Shown piece by piece: positions 26,855 through 34,108 of a stretch of 64,000 nucleotides of DNA. A program made the position numbers and the translations under genes. Source of the DNA: Thermomonas sp. (GTDB taxonomy: Bacteria > Pseudomonadota > Gammaproteobacteria > Xanthomonadales > Xanthomonadaceae); contig NZ_JAQSDO010000008.1 in NCBI RefSeq assembly GCF_029945965.1, positions 318,879 through 382,878 of the forward strand, written 5' to 3'. Position 1 is the stretch's first letter. Every line of letters begins with the position of its first letter. The notes below the pieces were generated by a model that saw nothing but the letters and a program-made list of their open reading frames with translations, had not been told where the DNA came from and searched no databases.

Positions 26855-28801
26855 ATGATCATGCGACGCGTGGGTTGTTCGATGCTGCTCTCTGCGCTGC
26901 TGGCGCTTGCGCCGGCGCTGCCCGCCTTTGCGGCGGACTACGGCCATTACGTGCTCGGCGACACTACGGCGAAGACGCCCGGCAAGGTGCAGCCAGGCTT
27001 GCTGCTGATGGGCGGTGGCGACCACAACATGGATGCGATGCACTGGTTCATGAACCATGCCGGCAATGGCCACATCGTCGTGTTGCGTGCATCGCAGGCG
27101 GGCGAGATCGGCGAAGAGTTCTACAAGGACGTGGGCGGAATTGCCTCGGTCGAGACCTTTGTGTTCAATGATCGCGACGAAGCCAACGATCCGAAAATCA
27201 TCGCTGCGCTCACGCACGCGGACGGCATTTTCATCGCCGGCGGTGACCAGTCGCGCTACGTGCGTTATTGGCGTGGCACGCCGGTGGCCAAGGCGCTTGA
27301 CGAGCATGTGCTTGCTGGCAAGCCGTTAGGCGGCACCAGCGCCGGCCTGGCGATGCTGGGTGACTACCTCTACGGCGCGATGGACGGCGGCAGCCAGACC
27401 AGTCCGCGCGGATTGGAGGATCCGCTGGGCAGCGGCAACACGATCGAAACCGACTTCCTGCATCTGGCATCGCTCAAGGGCGTGCTGACCGATACCCACT
27501 TCAGTGAGCGTGGGCGGCTTGGCCGCTTGATCAGCTTCGTCGCCAAGGCCGAAACAATGGCTGGCCACCCACTGTTGGGCCTGGGCGTGGACGAAGATGC
27601 TGCAGTGGCAGTTTCCGGCGATGGCACCGCCAAGCTGTATGCGACTGCGCCGGGCGCGGGCGCCACCGTGGTGCATGGCGGGTTTGCGCAGAAGCAGGGC
27701 GAAGACGAAGCGATGAACCTGGGCCGCGTCGACACGGTGATTGCCGGCGTCGATTCGGTCTTGCACCTGCCCGATGGACGCGTCGAGCGGCCGCTCGCCG
27801 AACGCCATTACGCAGTACGCGATGGCGTGCTGGTGGCGATGGATACACCACTGCTGGTGATGCATGGCGGTGCCGGTGTCGAGCCGGGCGACCTGACCGC
27901 GGAGGAGGAAGTCGCTGCACGCAAGGTCCTGGAAGCCGCGCTGCGCGCAGGCCATGCACAACTGGCCGCGGGCAAGCCTGCGGTGGACGCAGTAACCGCC
28001 GCGATTACCGTGATGGAAGACGCGCCGCAGTTCAACGCCGGTCGCGGCGCGGTGTTCACCCATGACGGCCGCAACGAGATGGATACCTCGCTGATGGATG
28101 GCGCCAGCGGCAAGGCCGGCGCGGCGGCCGGCCTGCATCGGGTGAAAAACCCGATCCTGTTGGCGCGCGCGATCATGGACAAGTCCGAGCACGTGATGAT
28201 GGTCGGCGACGGTGCGGAAATCTTCGCCAAGTCGCAGGGCATCGAGCTGGTAGATCCTTCGTATTTCCGCGTCGAGAAGCGCTGGCAGCAGTTGCAGAAG
28301 GCGCTCAAGGAAGAGGCGCAGGCGCAGGCCAGCAACACGCCGCTGGTGCTGCCGGGCAAGGCCTATTTCGGCACCGTTGGCGCGCTCGCGCTGGACGCAC
28401 AGGGCAACCTGGCTGGCGGCACGTCAACCGGCGGCATGACCAACAAGCGCTATGGCCGCGTGGGCGATTCGCCGATCATTGGTGCTGGCACCTGGGCCGA
28501 CAAACGCTGCGCGGTGTCCGGCACCGGCTGGGGCGAGTTCTATATCCGCGACGCCGCTGCGCACGAGATCTGCGCGCGCGTGCGCCTGGCCGGCGAGCCG
28601 CTGGCAAAGGCTGCCGATCGCGTGATCAATGTCGACATCCCCAAGGCCGGCGGTGACGGTGGTGCAATCGCGCTCGGTGCCGATGGCAGCGTGGCATTCC
28701 CGTTCAATACCGGCGGCATGTACCGCGGCTGGATCGGCGCTGATGGCGTGCCGCACGTGGCGATCTACAAGACTGACGCGTTGGTGATGCCCGGGAAGTA
28801 A
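26855..28801 (+). CDS. Exported cyanophycinase / isoaspartyl peptidase fusion
   Basis: A 648-residue two-enzyme protein. A signal peptide (ends PAFAADY) is followed by an S51 cyanophycinase domain at about residues 28-325, with the nucleophile Ser162 in GGTSAGLAML and the GGDHNMD and AGGDQSR motifs. From about residue 330 a complete Ntn-type isoaspartyl peptidase/L-asparaginase follows (LLVMHGGAGVEPGDL), with predicted catalytic Thr507 in FGTVGALALD and the GGTSTGGMTNK loop. Cyanophycinase cuts multi-L-arginyl-poly-Asp to beta-Asp-Arg, and isoaspartyl peptidase splits that into Asp and Arg, so one chain could do the full breakdown. ATG at 26855 follows GAGGAA; an ATG 6 bases later is the alternative. 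Confidence 0.85.
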   Translation: MIMRRVGCSMLLSALLALAPALPAFAADYGHYVLGDTTAKTPGKVQPGLLLMGGGDHNMDAMHWFMNHAGNGHIVVLRASQAGEIGEEFYKDVGGIASVETFVFNDRDEANDPKIIAALTHADGIFIAGGDQSRYVRYWRGTPVAKALDEHVLAGKPLGGTSAGLAMLGDYLYGAMDGGSQTSPRGLEDPLGSGNTIETDFLHLASLKGVLTDTHFSERGRLGRLISFVAKAETMAGHPLLGLGVDEDAAVAVSGDGTAKLYATAPGAGATVVHGGFAQKQGEDEAMNLGRVDTVIAGVDSVLHLPDGRVERPLAERHYAVRDGVLVAMDTPLLVMHGGAGVEPGDLTAEEEVAARKVLEAALRAGHAQLAAGKPAVDAVTAAITVMEDAPQFNAGRGAVFTHDGRNEMDTSLMDGASGKAGAAAGLHRVKNPILLARAIMDKSEHVMMVGDGAEIFAKSQGIELVDPSYFRVEKRWQQLQKALKEEAQAQASNTPLVLPGKAYFGTVGALALDAQGNLAGGTSTGGMTNKRYGRVGDSPIIGAGTWADKRCAVSGTGWGEFYIRDAAAHEICARVRLAGEPLAKAADRVINVDIPKAGGDGGAIALGADGSVAFPFNTGGMYRGWIGADGVPHVAIYKTDALVMPGK

Positions 28802-28827
28802 GGCTTGGGCAGGCGTACCGTGGCGCT

Positions 28828-29796
28828 TCAGCGCTCCGAGTGCCCGCTCTGGTCGTAGTCGCGGCTGGACAGCAACTCAGGCTGGATCAGTTCGACGAAC
28901 GCGCGTGCCTGCGTGCTCAGGAACTTGCCCTTGCGCATGACCACGCCGTAACTGCGTGACGGGAACCAGCGTGCCAGCGAGCGCGTGGCCAGACGCTGGC
29001 GGTCGGCTTCGGTCAGGCAGATCGCCGTAACAATGCTGATGCCGAGCCCCATTGCAACGTATTGCTTGATCACCTCCCAGCCACCGACTTCCAGCGCCAC
29101 CGTGTACGGCACGCGGTTTTGCTGGAACACCAGGTCGACCAGCCGATACGTGGTCAGTCGCTTGGGCGGCAGGATCAGACCGTAGGGCGACAGATCCTCC
29201 AGTTGCAGGTCGCGTTTGGAGGCCAACGGATGGTCCAGCGGCATGATCAGCATCGGCTCGAAGCGATAGATCGGCGCGTAGCTGAGGTCGGCCGGCACAT
29301 CCAGCATCGAGCCCACCGCCAGGTCCACCGCATCGGAGCGCAGCAAGTCCAGGCCACTCGCCCCGGTGACGTTGTGCAGGCTCAGACGCACGTCCGGCAT
29401 GCGCTGGCGGAACGCATCCACGATGCCGGGCAGCAGGTACAGGATGGTCGAGCTGCCAGCGGCTACATTGAGCTCCCCGGCGTCCAGCCCGCGCACCTGC
29501 TCGCGGAAGCTGGCGGCCAGCCCATCCAGGCCTTCGACCAGCGGACGCGCCATTTCATAAAGCAGGTCGCCCTCGCGGGTTGGGGTCAGGCGCCGGCCGC
29601 TGCGTTCAAGTAGTCGCACCCCCAGTTCACGCTCCAGCGCCTGCAATTGCAGGGTTACCGCCGGCTGGCTGAGATACAGCGCCTCGGCCGCACGCGACAC
29701 CGACCCCAGCCGCGCCACCTGGCAGAACGCCCGCAAGGGCTTCAGGCGGGAGCCTTTGTAGGCGAAGCGAACCTTGCTGGCGGGTGTGTCGGCCAT
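28828..29796 (-). CDS. LysR-type regulator divergent from the glyoxylate-shunt genes
   Basis: A 322-residue LysR regulator. The N-terminal winged helix-turn-helix (FCQVARLGSVSRAAEALYLSQPAV) is followed by the linker helix and an effector-binding domain of CysB-like pattern (VAAGSSTILYLLPGIVDAF). It is divergent from aceB-aceA. LysR genes usually control the divergent neighbour, so it probably regulates the glyoxylate shunt in response to a carbon metabolite. A dyad with the T-N11-A pattern lies 15 bases upstream of its start, suitable for autoregulation. Confidence 0.88.
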   Translation of the reverse strand: MADTPASKVRFAYKGSRLKPLRAFCQVARLGSVSRAAEALYLSQPAVTLQLQALERELGVRLLERSGRRLTPTREGDLLYEMARPLVEGLDGLAASFREQVRGLDAGELNVAAGSSTILYLLPGIVDAFRQRMPDVRLSLHNVTGASGLDLLRSDAVDLAVGSMLDVPADLSYAPIYRFEPMLIMPLDHPLASKRDLQLEDLSPYGLILPPKRLTTYRLVDLVFQQNRVPYTVALEVGGWEVIKQYVAMGLGISIVTAICLTEADRQRLATRSLARWFPSRSYGVVMRKGKFLSTQARAFVELIQPELLSSRDYDQSGHSER

Positions 29797-29810
29797 ATAG
29801 TCTCAATTGA

Positions 29811-29827
29811 TATTAATTTAATTAATA
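29811..29827. promoter_or_regulatory. Candidate LysR operator (T-N11-A dyad)
   Basis: TATTAAT-TTA-ATTAATA is a 7-bp dyad with a 3-base centre that contains the T-N11-A LysR box. An 8-bp palindrome TCAATTGA adjoins it (29803-29810). It lies between the divergent LysR and aceB starts in locally AT-rich DNA. Confidence 0.6.
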
Positions 29828-29907
29828 CTACGCATTGATAAAACTAGCTTGTCAAATACCACACGCCGATGGATGGTGCACTGCAACGCACTTATCGGGC
29901 CCAGCAC

Positions 29908-31566
29908 ATGTCGGCAGTCCTTCAATCCACCCCTGATGCCCAGCACGATGCCCAGACTGAGGGAATCCAGCTGACCTTGGAGGCACCGGGCCAGTCGCAG
30001 TTGCTGACCCCTGCGGCATTGGCCTTCCTGCGCGACCTGCACCAGCGCTTCGAACCACGCCGCCAAGCGTTGCTGCAGGCCCGCGCGACGCGCCAGGCCA
30101 GTTTCGATGCCGGCGTTTCGCCCGATTTCCGTGCAGATACCGCCGCCATCCGTGCCGCCGACTGGAAAGTCGCGCCGATTCCGGCTGCGCTGCAGGACCG
30201 CCGGGTCGAGATCACCGGGCCGGTCGATCCGAAGATGGTCATCAATGCGCTCAATTCCGGCGCCAACGTCTACATGGCCGACTTCGAGGACTCGACCTCG
30301 CCGACATGGGCCAACCTGATCGAAGGCCAGCATGCGCTGCGCAAGGCGGTCGCCGGCACCCTGGACTGGACCGTGCTTGATGAGAGCCGACCAGACGGGT
30401 CCAAGCACTACACGCTCAAGCCCGAAGCCGAACGCGCCGTGCTGTGCGTGCGCCCGCGCGGCTGGCACCTGGATGAAAAGCACGTGCTGGTCGACGGCAA
30501 TCGAATCTCGGCATCGCTGTTCGATGCGGGCCTGTTCGCCTTCCACAACGCGGCCACGCTGGCAGCCAAGGATCGCGGGCCTTACCTGTACCTGCCCAAG
30601 CTGCAGTCGATGGAAGAGGCCGCGCTGTGGGAAGTCTCGCTGGCCCATATCGAGACCGCGCTCGGGCTGGCGCATGGCCAGATCAAGGTCACCGTGCTGA
30701 TCGAAACCCTGCCAGCCGCGTTCGAGATGGACGAGATCCTGCATGCGCTGCGTGCGCGCATCGTCGGCCTGAACTGCGGGCGCTGGGACTACATCTTTTC
30801 CTACATCAAGACCTTCCGCGCGCATCACGACAAGGTGTTGCCGGAGCGCGCGCAGGTGTCGATGACCCAGCCGTTCCTGAAGGCCTATTCGGAATTGTTG
30901 ATTCGCACCTGCCACCGCCGTGGTGCGCATGCGATGGGCGGCATGGCCGCGCAGATCCCGATCTCCGGTGATGCCGAAGCCAACGACGCGGCGATGGCCC
31001 GAGTTCGCGCCGACAAGTTTCGTGAAGTCACCGCCGGCCATGACGGCACCTGGGTCGCGCACCCGGCGCTGATCCCGCTGGCCCGCGAGATCTTCGATGC
31101 ACGCATGCCCGAAGCGCACCAACAGCACGTGCTGCGCGATGACGTGAAGGTCACCCGCGACGACCTGATCAAGCCGCCGCTGGGCACGATCACGCGGGCC
31201 GGCTTCGAAAACAACGTCGAAGTCTGCGTGCGCTACCTGGCCGCATGGCTGGATGGCAGCGGTTGCGTGCCGATCCACTGGCTGATGGAAGACGCCGCCA
31301 CCGCCGAGATCGCCCGCACCCAACTCTGGCAGTGGATTCACTACGCCGATGACGGTCGTGAGCCGCTGTCTCTGGACGATGAGACACCCGTTGATTCCGC
31401 CCTGCTGGATCGCGCCCTGATCAGCCTGCCCGGCAAGCTCCAGGACCGCCTGCGCCTGCCCGGCGCCAGCCGCATCAACGAGGCGATCGGGATGCTCGAC
31501 CGCCTCACGCACGCCGAGACGCTGGCCGAGTTTCTGACCTTGCCGGCCTACGAACGACTCGATTGA
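29908..31566 (+). CDS. aceB: Malate synthase A
   Basis: A 552-residue malate synthase that condenses glyoxylate with acetyl-CoA to malate, the second step of the glyoxylate shunt. Typical A-type motifs are present: MADFEDSTSPTWAN, RPRGWHLDEKHV, the conserved IETLPAAFEMDEIL with its metal-binding glutamate, and GRWDYIFSYIKT. ATG at 29908 is chosen because MSAVLQS resembles the family N-terminus; the frame is open 13 codons further with an earlier ATG. aceA follows after 63 bases. Confidence 0.95.
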   Translation: MSAVLQSTPDAQHDAQTEGIQLTLEAPGQSQLLTPAALAFLRDLHQRFEPRRQALLQARATRQASFDAGVSPDFRADTAAIRAADWKVAPIPAALQDRRVEITGPVDPKMVINALNSGANVYMADFEDSTSPTWANLIEGQHALRKAVAGTLDWTVLDESRPDGSKHYTLKPEAERAVLCVRPRGWHLDEKHVLVDGNRISASLFDAGLFAFHNAATLAAKDRGPYLYLPKLQSMEEAALWEVSLAHIETALGLAHGQIKVTVLIETLPAAFEMDEILHALRARIVGLNCGRWDYIFSYIKTFRAHHDKVLPERAQVSMTQPFLKAYSELLIRTCHRRGAHAMGGMAAQIPISGDAEANDAAMARVRADKFREVTAGHDGTWVAHPALIPLAREIFDARMPEAHQQHVLRDDVKVTRDDLIKPPLGTITRAGFENNVEVCVRYLAAWLDGSGCVPIHWLMEDAATAEIARTQLWQWIHYADDGREPLSLDDETPVDSALLDRALISLPGKLQDRLRLPGASRINEAIGMLDRLTHAETLAEFLTLPAYERLD

Positions 31567-31629
31567 ACCTGCTGCCAAAAACACGCAGCTCTCAAACAAC
31601 ACGCCGCTCCCACACAAGGACCACCTGAC

Positions 31630-32928
31630 ATGAAGACCACCATGCATTCCGCTGAACAGTTGAAGATGGATTGGGCCAACAATCCGCGCTGGGCAGGCGT
31701 GACCCGCAGCTACAGCGCCGAAGACGTGGTGCGCCTGCGCGGCACTGTGCACGTCGAGCATTCGCTGGCCCGGCTGGGCTCGGAAAAGCTGTGGAAGTCG
31801 TTGCACAAGGAAGACTTCGTCAACGCGCTCGGCGCGCTGACCGGCAACCAGGCGATGCAGCAGGTCAAGGCCGGCCTGAAGGCGATCTACCTGAGTGGCT
31901 GGCAGGTTGCCGCCGATGCGAATGGTGCCGGCGAGATGTACCCCGACCAGTCGCTGTACCCGGTCAACTCGGTGCCGCTGGTGGTCAAGCGCATCAACAA
32001 TTGCCTGTTGCGCGCGGACCAGCTCAACCACGCCGAAGGCGACGACAGCATCGATTACCTGCAACCGATCGTGGCCGATGCCGAAGCCGGTTTTGGTGGC
32101 GTGCTCAATGCCTATGAACTGATGAAGGCGATGATCGAAGCCGGCGCTGCGGGCGTGCATTTCGAGGACCAGCTGGCATCGGTGAAGAAGTGCGGGCACA
32201 TGGGCGGCAAGGTGCTGGTGCCGACCCGCGAGGCAATCGAGAAGCTCACCGCCGCGCGCCTGGCCGCCGACGTGATGGGCGTGCCGACCTTGATCGTTGC
32301 GCGTACCGATGCCGAAGCCGCCGATCTTGTGACCTCGGACGTGGACGACAACGACAAGCCGTTCTGCACCGGCGAGCGCACCGTCGAAGGCTTTTACAAG
32401 ACCCACAAGGGCCTGGACCAGGCGATCAGTCGTGGTTTGGCGTATGCGCCGTATGCCGACCTGGTCTGGTGCGAAACCGGGAAACCCGACCTGGAATTCG
32501 CGCGCAAGTTCGCCGAGGCCATCCACGCCAGGTTCCCGGGCAAGCTGCTGGCCTACAACTGCTCGCCATCGTTCAACTGGAAGAAGAATCTGGACGACGC
32601 GACCATTGCCAGCTTCCAGACTGAACTCGGCGCGATGGGCTACAAGTTCCAGTTCATTACCCTGGCCGGCTTCCATGCGCTCAACTACGGTATGTTCGAT
32701 CTGGCGCATGGCTACGCCCGCCGCCAGATGAGCGCCTTCGTCGAGCTGCAGGAGAAGGAGTTCTCTGCCGCCGACCGTGGCTTCACTGCGGTCAAGCACC
32801 AGCGCGAAGTGGGTACCGGTTATTTCGATGCGATCAGCCAGACCATCCAGGGTACGCAGACCTCAACCATGGCGCTCAAGGGTTCCACCGAAGAAGAGCA
32901 GTTCCAGGGCGAGCGCGCCGCGGCGTAA
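31630..32928 (+). CDS. aceA: Isocitrate lyase
   Basis: A 432-residue isocitrate lyase that splits isocitrate to glyoxylate and succinate. The catalytic cysteine is Cys188 in the [10 protein letters not shown] signature; the metal-binding [10 protein letters not shown] and [10 protein letters not shown] motifs are intact. AAGGA precedes the ATG. It is cotranscribed with aceB and followed by two hairpins. Confidence 0.96.
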   Translation: MKTTMHSAEQLKMDWANNPRWAGVTRSYSAEDVVRLRGTVHVEHSLARLGSEKLWKSLHKEDFVNALGALTGNQAMQQVKAGLKAIYLSGWQVAADANGAGEMYPDQSLYPVNSVPLVVKRINNCLLRADQLNHAEGDDSIDYLQPIVADAEAGFGGVLNAYELMKAMIEAGAAGVHFEDQLASVKKCGHMGGKVLVPTREAIEKLTAARLAADVMGVPTLIVARTDAEAADLVTSDVDDNDKPFCTGERTVEGFYKTHKGLDQAISRGLAYAPYADLVWCETGKPDLEFARKFAEAIHARFPGKLLAYNCSPSFNWKKNLDDATIASFQTELGAMGYKFQFITLAGFHALNYGMFDLAHGYARRQMSAFVELQEKEFSAADRGFTAVKHQREVGTGYFDAISQTIQGTQTSTMALKGSTEEEQFQGERAAA

Positions 32929-32940
32929 GCCGTTTGGACG

Positions 32941-32965
32941 ACCCGCCGGCCGCATGCCGGCGGGT
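32941..32965 (+). terminator. GC-rich hairpin after aceA
   Basis: ACCCGCCGGC-CGCAT-GCCGGCGGGT, a 10-bp perfect stem without a T-run. It may stabilise the mRNA 3' end or aid termination together with the hairpin further down. Confidence 0.5.
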
Positions 32966-33012
32966 GTTCGCAGGGTTCGTGGTGTATTCGCCTGAATGTC
33001 TTTCCCACTCAT

Positions 33013-33048
33013 GCAGACCGGGTCATGCATCGGTCTGCGTTTGCTTTT
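33013..33048 (+). terminator. Intrinsic terminator of the aceBA operon
   Basis: GCAGACCG / CGGTCTGC stem with a 10-base loop, followed by GTTTGCTTTT. It isolates aceBA from the following signalling operon. Confidence 0.75.
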
Positions 33049-33087
33049 CCGGTATCCTGCAAAAATCCATGAAATCGGGGCGGGGGA

Positions 33088-34104
33088 GTGGGCAACGGCG
33101 TGGCCGCAATCGCGCAGGCAGCAAATGGCGAGCGAGACATCGACGATCCGAACTCGTCGACGTTGACCTTGGCCGAGTACGCCCTGTTCACCCAGGTCGC
33201 GCATCCGCGCCGGGTCGAGGCCGGCGAGTGCCTGTTCCGTCGCGGCGATCTCGGCACCACCATGTACGTGGTCGCGCATGGTGTGGTCGAACTGGACTTC
33301 GGCGATGACCTGGTCGGCAAACGCCTGACCACGCGCGAATTCCTCGGTGAACTTGGCCTGCTGATTGGCGACCATGCGCGCAGCGCCGATGCAATGGTGG
33401 CTGAAGATGGCGTGGTGCTGGAACTCGGGCGTGCCGAATTCGACGCGCTTGCCCAGCGTGACCCGCAGATGCTGGCGCACTTCCTGCGCCGCGCGATCAT
33501 GCGCGTGGTGCACAATGAACAAGCCCTGATCGCACGGCTGCGCCGCCGCAACCAGGACCTGGAGACCGCGCTGGACACCCTGCGCGCCACCGCGCACCGG
33601 CTCAACCAGACCGAAGTACTGACCCGCACCGATGAACTGACCGGCCTGCTGAACCGCCGCGGTTTCACCGTGGATGTCGACAAGCGCCGCCGCAACAGCA
33701 GCCTGGGCGGACTGGCGCTGGTGCTGATCGACTGCGACCGCTTCAAGGACGTCAATGACACCCATGGCCACCTGGCCGGTGACCGCGTGCTGCAAAGCGT
33801 GGCCAACCTGTTGCGCGCGGTGGCCGGGCCGGACGACATCGCCTGCCGCATCGGTGGCGACGAGTTCTGCCTGTTGGTGCGCGGTAATCATCGTGAGGAA
33901 ATGGAGCGCATGGGCGACTACATGCTGGGCAGCGCGCGCATGTTGCAGCGCATGCACAGCAAGCCGCCGCAGATGACCACGCTCAGTATCGGTGCTTGCC
34001 TGATCACCGACGACGGCACTTGGGAAGACTGGTACACCAAGGCCGATACCGCGCTGTACCGGGCCAAGCGGCTGGGCGGCAACCGCGTGGAATGGCAGGA
34101 TTGA
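33088..34104 (+). CDS. Cyclic-nucleotide-binding / GGDEF diguanylate cyclase
   Basis: A 338-residue cytoplasmic protein. A cNMP-binding (CRP-like) domain spans about residues 25-140 (RRVEAGECLFRRGDLGTTMYVVAHG). A coiled linker (LRRRNQDLETALDTLRATAHRLNQ) leads to a GGDEF domain with an intact RIGGDEF active site. No RxxD inhibitory site is visible upstream of it. It should make c-di-GMP under control of a cyclic nucleotide or other ligand. The start is GTG at 33088 after a GGGGCGGGG stretch. The class III cyclase-like gene begins 4 bases after its stop, so the two form an operon and may act in sequence. Confidence 0.88.
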   Translation: MGNGVAAIAQAANGERDIDDPNSSTLTLAEYALFTQVAHPRRVEAGECLFRRGDLGTTMYVVAHGVVELDFGDDLVGKRLTTREFLGELGLLIGDHARSADAMVAEDGVVLELGRAEFDALAQRDPQMLAHFLRRAIMRVVHNEQALIARLRRRNQDLETALDTLRATAHRLNQTEVLTRTDELTGLLNRRGFTVDVDKRRRNSSLGGLALVLIDCDRFKDVNDTHGHLAGDRVLQSVANLLRAVAGPDDIACRIGGDEFCLLVRGNHREEMERMGDYMLGSARMLQRMHSKPPQMTTLSIGACLITDDGTWEDWYTKADTALYRAKRLGGNRVEWQD

Positions 34105-34108
34105 GCCG

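Noticed and set aside
29818..32799. A 993-codon open frame on the minus strand opposite aceB and aceA
   Set aside because: It mirrors the codon structure of the well-supported aceB/aceA genes and has no recognisable domain; such antisense frames are common in GC-rich DNA.
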